Assembly: GCF_003025035.1 (NCBI RefSeq)
Contig: NZ_PYJN01000013.1
Location: forward strand, 248,001-312,000
Direction of reading: 5' to 3'
Length of the DNA: 64,000 nt
DNA from: Rhizobium sp. SEMIA4064
GTDB lineage: Bacteria > Pseudomonadota > Alphaproteobacteria > Rhizobiales > Rhizobiaceae
Translations under genes and position numbers: made by a program
In this document: piece by piece, positions 11,786-22,142 of the stretch
Numbering within the stretch: position 1 is the stretch's first letter
Layout: every line of letters begins with the position of its first letter
Notes under the pieces: generated by a model
What the model was told of the DNA's origin: nothing
Seen by the model: only the letters and a program-made list of their open reading frames with translations
Database searches by the model: none

Positions 11786-12970
11786 TCAACCCCTGCTGCC
11801 CATGAAAAGCAGCCGTATCGCCGAAAGCAGGACATATAGTCCAAAGAAAAAGGCGATTGCCCAGGCAAAACCGCTGGGATTGACCAAATCCATGGCGGTT
11901 CCGATCGTCGGTGGACCGAGAACCATCCCGACGGCATAACAGAAAACAAAGGCGGCATTGGCGGCGACAAGGTCCGCGCCCGTCAGCCGCGTTCCGAGAT
12001 GGCTGAGGCCGACCGTGTACATGCCGGAGACGCAGCCGCCCCAGAACAACAGGATGACCGCCAGAAGTATCCAATTCCAGGCCAGAGAGGGCAATAGGAG
12101 CGCTCCGACCAGCCCGATGGCGGCCATGATCGACAGCAGCGGCCGCTTGTCGCGCAGGCGGTCGGCAAGCAGCCCCAGGGGGATCTGGAAGACGAAGTTG
12201 CCGACGCCCATCACGGTCAGCAGCAATGCCGCCTGTGATTCGTTGAAACCAAGCCGGGTCGCATAGCTGGTGAACAACGACCCGCCGCCGACGGTCACGG
12301 CGCCGAATACGAAAACGGCGGCGGTCGCCGTGGGCACCAGGAAGACATAGCGGATGAAGTGCAGCTCCGGCTTTTCGTCGACGATGGGGCTTTCGTTGCG
12401 GGCAATGAAGATCGGGATTGTCGCCGCCAGAATGATGCAAGCGCCGATGATGAAGGGCATCAGCCCTTCGCTGCCGACCAGCGAGAAAAGCAGGGGACCG
12501 GCCGCGAAGCCGAGCGAGAAGACAGTGGAGTAGAGGCCGAGTACGAAACCGCGCTTGGAGGGCGGGGAGGCGGCGTTGATCCAGAATTCCGACAGGATGA
12601 AGAGGGTAGTGGTGGACCCGTGGAAGATCAGGCGCAGCGGAAACCAGAGCAGCAGGCTTTCCGCATAATAGAAGCCGAGCGAGCTCAGCGCGGAGAGCAC
12701 GACGGCCCAGATCATCGTCTGCACCACACCGAATCGGTGGGCGAGCTTCGTGGTGATCAGCGCCGCTATCATCGCGGCGATCCCCATCATTGCCGTGTTG
12801 AGCCCGATCAGGCTCGAGGGAATGCCGCGTTTTTCGAGGATGATGCTGAGAAGCGGAAGGCCGAGGCCGATGGCGATGCCGACAGCGGAAACGGACGAAA
12901 TGGCGGCGACGAGCGAAGGCCAATGAATTTCTTCGACATGGCCGGCCTTGCCGTTCGTCGGTTCAAACAT
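11786..12970 (-). CDS. MFS transporter
   Basis: About 394 aa with twelve hydrophobic segments in two halves, a charged loop between TM2 and TM3 (LAHRFG) and a matching LADRLRDKRP motif between TM8 and TM9, the major facilitator signature. ATG 12970 has AAGGA seven bases upstream on the minus strand, so it is preferred over the longer frame to 13042. The layout resembles the YcaD/YfkF-like branch of MFS, but the substrate is unknown. It lies directly downstream of the NUDIX remnant and of the rnr operon. Confidence 0.88.
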   Translation of the reverse strand: MFEPTNGKAGHVEEIHWPSLVAAISSVSAVGIAIGLGLPLLSIILEKRGIPSSLIGLNTAMMGIAAMIAALITTKLAHRFGVVQTMIWAVVLSALSSLGFYYAESLLLWFPLRLIFHGSTTTLFILSEFWINAASPPSKRGFVLGLYSTVFSLGFAAGPLLFSLVGSEGLMPFIIGACIILAATIPIFIARNESPIVDEKPELHFIRYVFLVPTATAAVFVFGAVTVGGGSLFTSYATRLGFNESQAALLLTVMGVGNFVFQIPLGLLADRLRDKRPLLSIMAAIGLVGALLLPSLAWNWILLAVILLFWGGCVSGMYTVGLSHLGTRLTGADLVAANAAFVFCYAVGMVLGPPTIGTAMDLVNPSGFAWAIAFFFGLYVLLSAIRLLFMGSRG

Positions 12971-12980
12971 GAATTGATCC

Positions 12981-13304
12981 TTAGAGCATGTGGCGAACGA
13001 ATCGTTCGCAACGCGGAAGATAGAAAGGCACGGCTCGGCCAAATCCAGGTGACGGGTCGGCTTTCATGGGATCGATCATGTCCTCCACAATGCTCCTTTC
13101 GACGCCCGGCATGTTCAGACAAGAAATGCCGCCGATGTCAAGCCATTGGAGATCAAGCAATTCCCGCGAATCATGAATATATGGCGGATCGATACTGGTT
13201 CCATCCGAAGGGAGTAAGGGCGCACGCTCGCTCCTGCCGGCCGGCAAGGCTGGTGATCTCAGCTCGAGCCTTTGGATCACGACCGGCCGTTTCCCCGATC
13301 CCAT
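12981..13304 (-). pseudogene. NUDIX hydrolase remnant lacking the NUDIX box
   Basis: An open frame of 107 codons that begins inside the 3' end of the DUF983 gene. Its second half (RELLDLQWLDIGG, then LNMPGVERSIVEDM and AVPFYLPRCERFVRHML) matches what I remember as the C-terminal end of the ~230-residue NUDIX hydrolases that follow rnr-DUF983 in other rhizobia. The first ~40 residues are unlike that end, and nothing between them contains the GX5EX7REUXEEXGU box. The most likely reading is an internal deletion that left both ends. It could instead be a short functional gene; that is unlikely. Confidence 0.5.
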
Positions 13305-13732
13305 TCTTCGGGACTGTCGTCATGGCCGCCGAAGCCATGCATCCGCAGCGCCCATTGCAGGCCGATGACACCGCCTTTGATCGGCTGGATTGCTGTGAGG
13401 GCAGTGATCACCGTAATCGGCGCCCAGATGGCAAGATGCGCCCAGATCGGCAAATGAAAGGCCATATCCGTCATCATGTAGCCGCCGACCACGACGTGGC
13501 CGAGCAGGAGGACCACCAGATAGGGCGGCAGGTCGTCGGCACGCTGATGGAACAGCTCCTCGTCGCAGACGGCGCAACGGTCGACTGGTTTCAAGAAGGC
13601 CCTGAAGAGCTTTCCCGTGCCGCAGCGCGGACAGCGGTTCAGCAAACCGCGGGCGATCGAGCGTCCGAGCGGACGTTCAGCCTCGTCGGGGCCGCCAAAG
13701 CGGATGATGGGATCGGACGGGCTGCTCGTCAT
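13277..13732 (-). CDS. DUF983 family membrane protein
   Basis: 151 aa from ATG 13732, which has AAGGAAAG just upstream; GTG 13759 is a weaker alternative. It has an N-terminal zinc-ribbon-like part (CPRCG at about 35, CAVC about 20 residues later) and two transmembrane helices (YLVVLLLGHVVVGGY and LAIWAPITVITALTA). DUF983 proteins are common in alphaproteobacteria, often next to rnr; their function is not known. It starts 32 bp after the rnr stop and is probably the last intact gene of the topA-rnr unit. Confidence 0.85.
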   Translation of the reverse strand: MTSSPSDPIIRFGGPDEAERPLGRSIARGLLNRCPRCGTGKLFRAFLKPVDRCAVCDEELFHQRADDLPPYLVVLLLGHVVVGGYMMTDMAFHLPIWAHLAIWAPITVITALTAIQPIKGGVIGLQWALRMHGFGGHDDSPEEWDRGNGRS

Positions 13733-13763
13733 GGTACTTTCCTTCCTGCCGGCAGCCACCGTT

Positions 13764-16142
13764 TTATCGGCGTCCGCGCGGCGGTCTCGTTCCAGGCGCT
13801 TTGCGCGCCGGGGTCTTGTTGCGCCGCGTCGCCTTGTGGAAGGAACGCACCGCCGTGGGCATGGCGCGGCCGTCGCTCAGCATTTCGAAGCGCAGGGCGC
13901 CGGCAAGCGGGATCGCTTCCGCAAGACGCACCGTGACGCTGTCACCGAGGCGAAAGCCTAGCCCTGTCTTTTCACCTGTCAGCGCCTGATGGGCCTCGTC
14001 ATAGATGAAATAGTCGGAGCCGAGCGTTGATATAGGGATGAAGCCGTCAGCGCCATAGTCGGGCAGGGTGACAAAAAGTCCCGATTTGGTGACACCGCCA
14101 ACGCGCGCCTCGAATTCCTCGCCGACGCGGCCGGCAAGATGATGCGCGATCAGCCGGTCGACGGTCTCGCGTTCGGCAGCCATGGCACGGCGCTCGAATG
14201 TGGAAATTTCGGCGGCGATATCGTCGAGCGTTGCTTCCTCGTCTGGCGTGATGCCGCCTTCGCCGAAGCCGAGCGAGCCGACGAGGGCGCGATGCACGAT
14301 CAAATCCGCATAGCGGCGGATCGGCGAGGTGAAATGCGCGTATTTCATCAGGTTCAGGCCGAAATGACCGATATTGTCGGGGCTGTAGATCGCCTGGCTC
14401 TGCGAGCGCAGCACCATCTCGTTGACCATGGTTTGATGCGCCGTGCCATCAGCCTTCGCCAGGATGCCGTTGAAGCTGTTGGCGCGGACATTGCCGCCCT
14501 TGGCGAGAGAGATGCCGAGCGTTGCGAGGAATTCGCGCAGCACTTCCTGCTTGGCAAGCGTCGGGCCGTCATGGATGCGATAGATCAGCACCTGCCGCTT
14601 CTTTTCCAGCGTTTCGGCGGCGGCGACATTCGCCTGGATCATCATTTCTTCGATGAGCTTGTGGGCATCGAGACGCGCCGGCACGAAGACCCGGTCGACC
14701 GTGCCATCCGGCTTCAGCAGGATCTTGCGTTCGGGCATGTCGAGCTCGAGCGGCTGGCGCCGGTCGCGGCCGCGCCTCATGACCTCATAGGCATGCCAGA
14801 GCGGCTTCAGGATCGGCTCCAGCATCGGTCCGGTCTTGTCGTCCGGCTTGCCGTCGATTGCCGCCTGCGCCTGTTGATAGGAGAGCTTGGCGGCACTCTT
14901 CATCATGATGCGATGGAAGGTATGGCCAGCCTTGCGACCTTCTTTGGAAAAAATCATTCGCACGGCAAGGGCAGGGCGGTCGACACCTTCCTTGAGAGAG
15001 CAGAGATCGTTGGAGATGCGCTCGGGCAGCATCGGCACGACGCGATCCGGGAAGTAGACCGAATTGCCGCGCTTCAGCGCCTCGCGATCCAGCGCTGAGC
15101 CCGGGCGCACATACCAGGAGACATCGGCGATGGCGACGGTGACGATCACACCACCCGGATTGTCAGGCGAGGGATCCAGTTCGGCATAGACCGCATCGTC
15201 ATGGTCCTTGGCGTCGGCCGGATCGATGGTGATCAGCGGCAGGCTGCGCCAATCCTCGCGATGCGACATGGTGGCGGCCTTGGCGGCGTCAGCCTCGGCG
15301 ATCGTGGCCGCCGGAAAGACATGCGGGATGCCATGCGCATGGATGGCGATCATCGAGATCGCCTTTTCGGAAGCGACGGAGCCGACGACCGACAGCACCT
15401 TGGCGCGCGGCAGGCCGAAACGGCCGAGGCGAGCCACTTCGACTTCGACCAGATCGCCGTCCTTGGCGTCGCCGGTATAGTCCGGATCGATGACCATTTC
15501 CTCGCCGCGCCGCTCGATCGGCATCAGCCGTCCGCCGCCGCCCGGCGTCTCGCGAAAGACGCCCATGGTCGCGGCCAGACGCTTGTCGATGACCCTGATG
15601 ATGCGCGCGGTATAGGCCGGGCCGCCGCGATCGACCGCCGGAAAGATCTTGGCGAGGATGCGATCGCCCATGCCGGCAACCGGAGCCTTGCCCTTGCCGT
15701 TGCGACCGGCAGGGGAAGAGGACTGCTTAATCATTACGGCCGGCGCCACGCCGTTTTCCTCCGGCCATTCGGTCGGACGGCCGATCAATCCGCCATCCTT
15801 GTCGCGCGTGGTAATGTCGAGGACGGCGATCGGCGGCAATGCTCCGGGGCGGATGAGCGATTTGCGGCTTTTCTGCACCATGCCGTCTTCTTCAAGCTCG
15901 CGCAGGAGGTTTTTGAGCTCGACACGGCTCTCGCCCTTCAACCCGAAGGCCTTGGCAAGCTCGCGCTTGGAAGCCTGCTGCGGGTGATCGGCGATGAAGC
16001 GCAGGAGGACTTCGCGCGGCGGCAATACACCGTGCACGATCGCCATCATCGGTTCCTGGTCGCCGCTGTTTTTCGCCGCACGCCCGGCCTTGCCGGGGCG
16101 TCGCTCCGACGATGAAATCCTGCCGCGCGGTTCTCTGCTCAC
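13764..16142 (-). CDS. rnr: ribonuclease R
   Basis: 3'-5' exoribonuclease of 792 aa that degrades structured RNA. Visible are an N-terminal winged-helix region (SKRELAKAFGLKGESR), cold-shock domains, the RNB catalytic core with the Asp cluster DPADAKDHDD near residue 300 and the SPIRRYADLIVHR motif, and a C-terminal S1 domain (about 660-745) followed by a basic tail ending RPPRGRR. The start is GTG at 16142, overlapping the topA stop as GTGA, so the two are translationally coupled. This is the standard alphaproteobacterial arrangement. Confidence 0.95.
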   Translation of the reverse strand: MSREPRGRISSSERRPGKAGRAAKNSGDQEPMMAIVHGVLPPREVLLRFIADHPQQASKRELAKAFGLKGESRVELKNLLRELEEDGMVQKSRKSLIRPGALPPIAVLDITTRDKDGGLIGRPTEWPEENGVAPAVMIKQSSSPAGRNGKGKAPVAGMGDRILAKIFPAVDRGGPAYTARIIRVIDKRLAATMGVFRETPGGGGRLMPIERRGEEMVIDPDYTGDAKDGDLVEVEVARLGRFGLPRAKVLSVVGSVASEKAISMIAIHAHGIPHVFPAATIAEADAAKAATMSHREDWRSLPLITIDPADAKDHDDAVYAELDPSPDNPGGVIVTVAIADVSWYVRPGSALDREALKRGNSVYFPDRVVPMLPERISNDLCSLKEGVDRPALAVRMIFSKEGRKAGHTFHRIMMKSAAKLSYQQAQAAIDGKPDDKTGPMLEPILKPLWHAYEVMRRGRDRRQPLELDMPERKILLKPDGTVDRVFVPARLDAHKLIEEMMIQANVAAAETLEKKRQVLIYRIHDGPTLAKQEVLREFLATLGISLAKGGNVRANSFNGILAKADGTAHQTMVNEMVLRSQSQAIYSPDNIGHFGLNLMKYAHFTSPIRRYADLIVHRALVGSLGFGEGGITPDEEATLDDIAAEISTFERRAMAAERETVDRLIAHHLAGRVGEEFEARVGGVTKSGLFVTLPDYGADGFIPISTLGSDYFIYDEAHQALTGEKTGLGFRLGDSVTVRLAEAIPLAGALRFEMLSDGRAMPTAVRSFHKATRRNKTPARKAPGTRPPRGRR

Positions 16143-18811
16143 TCTGCGCTCTTCTTTTTGGTTGCCGTCTTGGTCGCAGGCTTCTTTGTAGCAGCTTTTG
16201 GCTTGGCGGTCGTCTTCGTCGCCTTGGCGCCTGCGGCCGCAGCCTTCGCCTTGGCAGGCGTCTTCTTCGGCGCGCTGCCGCTCTTGCCGGCCTTTGCTGC
16301 GATCAGAGCCAGAGCTTCCTCGACCGTAATTGCCTGCGGGTCAGTCCCCTTCGGCAGCGTGGCGTTGACCTTGCCCCAATTGACATAGGGACCATATTTG
16401 CCATCGCGAACGGTGATTGCACCGCCGTCCGGATGCTGCCCGAGATCCTTCAGCGCCGCTGGCGTACCGCCGCGTGCCCCACCGCCGCCAGCCTTGCTCT
16501 GCTTTTCAGCGAGAACGGTGACGGCACGGTTAAGACCGACGGTGAAAACATCCTCGACCGTCTCGAGATTGGCATAGCTGCCGTCATGCAGCAGGAACGG
16601 CCCGTAGCGGCCGATGCCGGACGAGATCATCTTGCCGCTTTCCGGATGCTTGCCGATATCACGTGGAAGCGAAATCAGCGCCATGGCCTTTTCATAGTCG
16701 ATATCTTCGGGCTTCCAGCCCTTCGGCAGCGACGCACGCTTGGCTTCCTTGCCGTCGCCGCGCTGGATATAAGGTCCAAAGCGGCCGGAGCGCAGCGTCA
16801 GCTCTTCGCCGGTTACCGGATCGGCGCCGAGCGCCTTCGGTTCGCTCAGCCCGCTGGCTTCGGCCTCCGTGCCGCCTTCCGAGGAAAGCTGGCGCGTGTA
16901 GTTGCATTCCGGATAGTTCGAGCAGCCGATGAAGGCGCCGTATTTGCCGAGCTTCAGCGACAGGTTGCCTGTGCCGCAGACCTGGCAGATACGCGGATCG
17001 CTGCCGTCTTCGCGCTTCGGGAAGACCAGCGGTGCGAGCGCCTCGTTCAGCGCGTCGAGCACATTGGTGACGCGCAGCTCCTTCGTATCCTCGATCTGGG
17101 CGAAAAAATCGCGCCAGAAGTCGCGCAACACGTCCTTCCAGTTCAATTCGCCGGCGGAGATGCGATCAAGCTTCTCTTCGAGATCGGCGGTGAAGTCGTA
17201 TTCGACGTATTTCGTGAAGAAGCTTTCGAGGAAAGCGGTGACGAGCCGGCCCTTGGCCTGCGGCACCAGCTTGCGCTTGTCGATCGTCACATAGTCGCGG
17301 TCGCGCAGCGTCGCCAGCGTCGCCGCATAGGTCGACGGGCGGCCGATGCCGAGTTCTTCCATCTTCTTGATCAGCGATGCTTCCGAATAGCGCGGCGGCG
17401 GCTCGGTGAAGTGCTGGGTCGAATTGATCTTCTGCTTGGCGAGATTTTCGCGCGCATTGATCTCCGGCAGGCGGCCATCCTCGTCGTCGGCATCGTCGCT
17501 CTGCTCGCCGTCTTCCTTCTGGTCGGTGTAGGCAGCGATAAAGCCGTCGAAGCGGATGACCGAACCGACAGCGCGCAAGCCTGCCTTCTGGCCGGCATTG
17601 TCAGCCAGGATCTCGACGGTGGTTCGCTCGATCTCAGCCGACGCCATCTGGCTGGCGATGCCGCGCTTCCAGATGAGGTCATAAAGCCTGATCTGATCGG
17701 CATCGAGGAATTTGCGGACGCGATCCGGCGAGCGATCGAAATCGGTCGGACGGATCGCCTCGTGCGCTTCTTGAGCGTTCTTGGCCTTGGTTGAATAAAA
17801 GCGTGCTTTTTCCGGCAGGTAGCGATTGCCGAACTGATCGGCGATGGAGTGCCGCGCTGCATCGATCGCTTCCGGCGCCATCTGCACGCCGTCCGTACGC
17901 ATATAGGTGATGAGGCCGACAGTCTCGCCGCCGATATCGACACCTTCATAGAGCTTCTGCGCGATCTGCATCGTGCGGGATGCCGAGAAGCCGAGCTTGG
18001 AGGAGGCGGCTTGCTGCAGGGTGGACGTGGTGAAGGGCGGGCTCGGATTACGCTTGACCGGCTTTGCCTCGACCGTGTCGACAACGTAAGCCGCGCCTTC
18101 CAGCAGCGTCTTCAGTTTACCGGCTTCTTCGCCATTGCCGATCGAACGCGGCTGCAGGCGCTTGCCGTTGGCGGCGACCAGCCGCGCTTCGAATTCGTCA
18201 CCGCGCGGTGTCTTCAGGATCGCCGAGAGGTTCCAGTATTCTTCGGAGACGAAACGTTCGATCTCCGACTCGCGGTCGCAGACGAGGCGCAAGGCCACCG
18301 ACTGCACGCGGCCGGCCGAACGGGCACCGGGCAGCTTGCGCCAGAGCACAGGCGACAGGTTGAAGCCGACGAGATAGTCGAGGGCGCGGCGGGCAAGATA
18401 GGCGTCGACCAGCGGCACGTCGATATCGCGCGGCTCGGCCATCGCGTCGAGCACGGCCTTCTTGGTGATGGCGTTGAAGACGACGCGCTTTACGGGCTTG
18501 CCGTTGATGACGCGCTTCTTGTTCAAGAGGTCGAGCACGTGCCAGGAAATCGCTTCGCCTTCGCGATCCGGGTCGGTCGCGAGAATCAGGCCGTCGGAGG
18601 ATTTCACTGCGTCGGCAATGTCCTTGATGCGCTTTTGCGAAGCGCCGTCGACTTCCCAGAGCATTTCAAAGTCTTGATCCGGCAGAACCGAACCGTCCTT
18701 GGCAGGCAGGTCACGCACATGGCCGAAGGAAGCAAGAACCTTATATCCGGGTCCCAGATACTTATTGATTGTCTTGGCCTTGGCAGGCGATTCCACCACT
18801 ACAACGTTCAT
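16139..18811 (-). CDS. topA: DNA topoisomerase I
   Basis: 890 aa type IA topoisomerase that relaxes negative supercoils. The N-terminus VVVVESPAKAKTI is the TOPRIM glutamate motif, DTDPDREGEAISWH holds its DxD, and the active-site Tyr is in GLITYMRTDG. A Cys4 zinc element (CQVCGTG...CSNYPEC) and three glycine/Tyr repeats of the RYGPF type follow, then a Lys/Ala/Pro-rich tail. ATG 18811 is preferred; GTG 18814 precedes it. It overlaps rnr by 4 bp. The 240-base gap to dprA suggests its own promoter. Confidence 0.97.
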   Translation of the reverse strand: MNVVVVESPAKAKTINKYLGPGYKVLASFGHVRDLPAKDGSVLPDQDFEMLWEVDGASQKRIKDIADAVKSSDGLILATDPDREGEAISWHVLDLLNKKRVINGKPVKRVVFNAITKKAVLDAMAEPRDIDVPLVDAYLARRALDYLVGFNLSPVLWRKLPGARSAGRVQSVALRLVCDRESEIERFVSEEYWNLSAILKTPRGDEFEARLVAANGKRLQPRSIGNGEEAGKLKTLLEGAAYVVDTVEAKPVKRNPSPPFTTSTLQQAASSKLGFSASRTMQIAQKLYEGVDIGGETVGLITYMRTDGVQMAPEAIDAARHSIADQFGNRYLPEKARFYSTKAKNAQEAHEAIRPTDFDRSPDRVRKFLDADQIRLYDLIWKRGIASQMASAEIERTTVEILADNAGQKAGLRAVGSVIRFDGFIAAYTDQKEDGEQSDDADDEDGRLPEINARENLAKQKINSTQHFTEPPPRYSEASLIKKMEELGIGRPSTYAATLATLRDRDYVTIDKRKLVPQAKGRLVTAFLESFFTKYVEYDFTADLEEKLDRISAGELNWKDVLRDFWRDFFAQIEDTKELRVTNVLDALNEALAPLVFPKREDGSDPRICQVCGTGNLSLKLGKYGAFIGCSNYPECNYTRQLSSEGGTEAEASGLSEPKALGADPVTGEELTLRSGRFGPYIQRGDGKEAKRASLPKGWKPEDIDYEKAMALISLPRDIGKHPESGKMISSGIGRYGPFLLHDGSYANLETVEDVFTVGLNRAVTVLAEKQSKAGGGGARGGTPAALKDLGQHPDGGAITVRDGKYGPYVNWGKVNATLPKGTDPQAITVEEALALIAAKAGKSGSAPKKTPAKAKAAAAGAKATKTTAKPKAATKKPATKTATKKKSAE

Positions 18812-19051
18812 CACATATCTCTGAATACGAGGTCGCGCCGGAAAACGGCGCGGGAGAGACGGGGTATTTTAGTTTCCCCGGCCTTCCGACATGGACAGGG
18901 AATTCGTCGCGGTCAAGAGGTGAAGTTGATTTTTGCAATCAGCGCGGCGATGCGATCCTGCAAGATGACATCTATGTTACAATCGCTGATAAACGCCTTC
19001 GAACGCTCTTGGCGGGGTACGGTCATCATATCGGAATGGTCGGCAACATTT

Positions 19052-20203
19052 TCAATCCAACATCGAGATTGACACCAGTCCGCCGGGATGCCGATGCAGC
19101 CGGCCGGCCATGTCGAGTTCCAAAAGCACGGAATGGACTGAGGATACCGATAGACCGGTATGCCGGATGATATCGTCGATCTCTACCGGCGTCGGCCCGA
19201 GCGCATCGATGATCTCCCAGCGGTCGGTATCGTCCGGCGGCAATGATATCGGTTTGTCGCTCTTTTCAGCGGGCGCTTCGGCAAGCTGCGGGCGGAAAAG
19301 ATCGGGCTCGGCCAGCGGCCTCAAGGCTTCGATGACATCTTCCGGCCTGGTCACGATCATCGCACCATCCTTCAACAAGCCATTGGTGCCTTCGCAACGC
19401 GGATCGAGCGGAGAACCGGGTACGGCAAATACCAGACGGCCGAATTCGCCCGCGAGCCGCGCGGTAATCAGTGAGCCGGAGCGCGTTGCCGCCTCGATCA
19501 CGACGACGCCCAGCGAGATGCCTGCTATCAGCCGGTTGCGGCGCGGGAAATCCCGTGCGCGTGGTTCCCAGCCGAAGGGCATTTCGCTGACGGCGAGTCC
19601 ATTGCCATCCCATATTTCATGCAAAAGGCCGATATTTTCGGGCGGATAGGGCTGATCGAGCCCGCCGGCCATCGCGGCGATCGTGCCGGTTTCCAGGCTG
19701 GCGCGGTGAGCCGCCGTGTCGATGCCGCGGGCAAGGCCGGAGACGACGGCATAGCCGGCTTGTCCGCAGGCGCGGGCGATCATTGCGGTGAATTTGGCGC
19801 CGCTGATCGAAGCGTTGCGCGAGCCGACGAGGCCGATCGCCGGCCGGGTTGCTGTCGGCAGATTGCCTTTGACGGCGAGAAGCGGCGGCGCGCCGTCGAT
19901 CTCCCTCAGCGCCTGCGGATAGTCCGGTTCGCCGATGCCGACGAAGCGTGCGCCGAAACGATGGGCGGCTTCCAGTTCACGCAACGCATCCTGCTCGCTG
20001 GCAATGCGGATCACTCGGGTCGAGCCGCCGCGCTGCGACAGCTCCGGCAACGCGGCGAGTGCGGCTTCGGCTGAGCCGTAGTGACGGATGAGGTCGCGGA
20101 AGGTGGAAGGGCCGACATTGTCGGAACGGATCAGGCGGAGCCAAGCTATCCTTTGTTTTTCCGTCAGCGCAATTCCAATTCGTCCTGCGCTGCCTCTTCC
20201 CAT
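19052..20203 (-). CDS. dprA: DNA-processing protein DprA
   Basis: 383 aa single-strand DNA-binding RecA loader, needed for natural transformation where that occurs and conserved in non-competent bacteria too. The Rossmann-like core has GLVGSRNAS, GYAVVSGLARGIDTAAH and the PRRNRLIAG signature. A C-terminal winged-helix domain (about 320-375, DDIIRHTGLSVSSVHSVLLEL) completes the long form. ATG 20203 overlaps the plsY stop by one base (TAATG), so the genes are coupled. Confidence 0.95.
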   Translation of the reverse strand: MGRGSAGRIGIALTEKQRIAWLRLIRSDNVGPSTFRDLIRHYGSAEAALAALPELSQRGGSTRVIRIASEQDALRELEAAHRFGARFVGIGEPDYPQALREIDGAPPLLAVKGNLPTATRPAIGLVGSRNASISGAKFTAMIARACGQAGYAVVSGLARGIDTAAHRASLETGTIAAMAGGLDQPYPPENIGLLHEIWDGNGLAVSEMPFGWEPRARDFPRRNRLIAGISLGVVVIEAATRSGSLITARLAGEFGRLVFAVPGSPLDPRCEGTNGLLKDGAMIVTRPEDVIEALRPLAEPDLFRPQLAEAPAEKSDKPISLPPDDTDRWEIIDALGPTPVEIDDIIRHTGLSVSSVHSVLLELDMAGRLHRHPGGLVSISMLD

Positions 20204-20820
20204 TACCCCTTCGCTCCGATCTTGGTTTCCGTGCCGGCCGTCAGCCGGGCAATATTTGCTCTGTGCTTATACCAGGCGATGACGGTCATCAGCGCCATGG
20301 CCGCGGCGATCTTATCGGCGCCCAATATCCATAATGCAACCGGAATGACAAGGGTTGCAACCAACGCGGAAAGAGAGGAGTAGCGGGTCGTAAAGGCGAT
20401 CGCCAGCCAGACGATGGAAAAGATCAGCGCCATCAACGGCGCGAGGCCCAGGAGAATACCGAGATAGGTCGCGACGCCCTTGCCGCCCTTGAAGCCGATC
20501 CAGACCGGAAAGATATGGCCGATGAAGGCGGAAAAACCGGCGAGCACGCTCGCATCCTCACCGAAGAAATGCGAGACGATCAGCACGGCGAGCGTCCCCT
20601 TGAAGGCGTCGAGCAGCAGCGTTGCTACCGCCAACGGCTTGTTGCCGGTGCGCAGCACATTGGTCGCGCCGATATTGCCGGAGCCGATCTTGCGGACATC
20701 GCCGAGGCCGGCCATCCGCGTCAGAACCAGGCCGAAGGGAATGGACCCGAGCAGATAGCCGATGACAATAGCTGCCAGCGCCGTCGGCAGGGTGAGCTGC
20801 CATGTCCAGAAATCCGCCAT
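20203..20820 (-). CDS. plsY: glycerol-3-phosphate acyltransferase PlsY
   Basis: 205 aa inner-membrane enzyme that moves an acyl group from acyl-phosphate to glycerol-3-phosphate at the start of phospholipid synthesis. It has five or so membrane segments and the three family motifs GSIPFGL with [30 protein letters not shown], and a late [11 protein letters not shown] 20820 is preferred; GTG 20823 is the alternative. It lies 32 bp after pyrC' and overlaps dprA by one base, so it belongs to the pyrB-pyrC'-plsY-dprA unit. Confidence 0.95.
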   Translation of the reverse strand: MADFWTWQLTLPTALAAIVIGYLLGSIPFGLVLTRMAGLGDVRKIGSGNIGATNVLRTGNKPLAVATLLLDAFKGTLAVLIVSHFFGEDASVLAGFSAFIGHIFPVWIGFKGGKGVATYLGILLGLAPLMALIFSIVWLAIAFTTRYSSLSALVATLVIPVALWILGADKIAAAMALMTVIAWYKHRANIARLTAGTETKIGAKG

Positions 20821-20852
20821 CACTTTTTATTCCCCATAAGCCCGAGCTTTGC

Positions 20853-22142
20853 CTAGAGACTGTGAACCAGCTTGCCTGCGACATAGGTCGCGACTGCCCT
20901 GCCGGTCATTCGTGCGTCTTCGAACGGTGTATTCTTCGAGCGCGACAGAAGCATGTCTTTGGCAACAAGCCAAGGCTCGTCGAGATCGATCAAGGCGATA
21001 TCCGCCTTCGCGCCAGGCTTCAGCGTGCCGGCGTCAAGACCGAAGATCTGCGCCGGCCGTGTGGACAGGGCGTCGATCAGCCGCATCAGGCTGACTTCGC
21101 CGCTGTGATGCAGGCGAAGCGCGGCGGCCAGCAGCGTCTCCAACCCGATCGCGCCGTCCTCGGCCTCGCCGAAAGGCAGGCGCTTGGTATCCACATCCTG
21201 CGGGTCGTGCGCCGAGACGATGATGTCGATGGTGCCGTCCGCAAGCGCCTCGATCATGGCCGTGCGGTCATCCTCGGAACGCAGCGGCGGATAGACCTTG
21301 AAGAAGGTGCGGTACTCCCCGATGTCGTTTTCGTTGAGCGCCAGATTGTTGATCGAGATGCCGCAGGTGACCTTCGCGCCGCGCGAACGGGCGAGACGGA
21401 TGGCCTCTGCCGATTCCGGCACGGAGATCATCGCCGCGTGATAATGGCTGCGGGTCAGCGCCGCGATCCTGAGATCGCGTTCCAGCGGGATGAGTTCCGA
21501 TTCCTTCGGGATACCGGATAGCCCGAGCCAGCTTGCCAGCAGCCCCTCATGCATGACGCCGTTGGCGCCGAGATATTTGTCGCGGGTTTCGCAGGAGACA
21601 ACGGCGCCGAATTCGCGCGCATAGGTCATGATGCGGCGCAGGACCTGCGTGTCATAGACGCCGGAATGCGCATCGGTGAAGACCACGGCGCCAGCTTCCC
21701 GGAGGAGGCCGATTTCCGTCATCTCCTCTCCAGCAAGCCCTTTGGTAATCGCCGCTGCCGGATAAACATTGACGACGGCGGTGTCGCGCGCCGTCTTCTT
21801 GACGAATTCGACCAAGGCGATGTCGTCGACGACGGGGTCTGTGTCCGGCATCATGATGAAGGAGGTCACGCCGCCTGCTGCCGCCGCGCAGCTCGCCGAC
21901 GCGATGGTCTCGCGATGTTCACCGCCGGGCTCGCCGACATGGACGCGGGCATCGACAAGACCGGGCACGGCGACGAGGCCGGTGCAATCACGCACTTCAG
22001 CCCCTTTTGGCGCCGCACGCCCGAGCGCATCCTTGCCGGCAGCGAGAATGACGCCGTTTTCGACGATGATCGTGCCGACCTCGTCGAGATTGCGCGAGGG
22101 ATCGATGATACGGACGTTCTGGAGGACGATCGAGTTGCTCAT
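20853..22142 (-). CDS. dihydroorotase-like protein PyrC' (metal ligands missing)
   Basis: 429 aa with the amidohydrolase fold of class I dihydroorotases. Key residues are changed. The expected HxH and following LREPG reads [10 protein letters not shown], so one His and the substrate Arg are lost. The HicHvS position reads YHAAMISV, the PHH motif reads INN, and the TDHAPH motif reads SAHDPQ. Pseudomonas has a known inactive pyrC' that is needed structurally for aspartate transcarbamoylase. This gene overlaps pyrB by 4 bp (ATGA), which fits the same role. The active dihydroorotase would be elsewhere. Function as a subunit is inferred. Confidence 0.85.
   Translation of the reverse strand: MSNSIVLQNVRIIDPSRNLDEVGTIIVENGVILAAGKDALGRAAPKGAEVRDCTGLVAVPGLVDARVHVGEPGGEHRETIASASCAAAAGGVTSFIMMPDTDPVVDDIALVEFVKKTARDTAVVNVYPAAAITKGLAGEEMTEIGLLREAGAVVFTDAHSGVYDTQVLRRIMTYAREFGAVVSCETRDKYLGANGVMHEGLLASWLGLSGIPKESELIPLERDLRIAALTRSHYHAAMISVPESAEAIRLARSRGAKVTCGISINNLALNENDIGEYRTFFKVYPPLRSEDDRTAMIEALADGTIDIIVSAHDPQDVDTKRLPFGEAEDGAIGLETLLAAALRLHHSGEVSLMRLIDALSTRPAQIFGLDAGTLKPGAKADIALIDLDEPWLVAKDMLLSRSKNTPFEDARMTGRAVATYVAGKLVHSL

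Noticed and set aside
12359..13936. 525-codon plus-strand frame opposite the MFS and DUF983 genes
   Set aside because: It is antisense to genes with clear family motifs, has a biased composition (Arg, Glu, Gln, Ala) typical of a mirrored frame in GC-rich DNA, and no ribosome site.
16112..17794. 560-codon plus-strand frame opposite topA
   Set aside because: Mirror of topA with Arg/Ala/Leu-rich composition and no motif.
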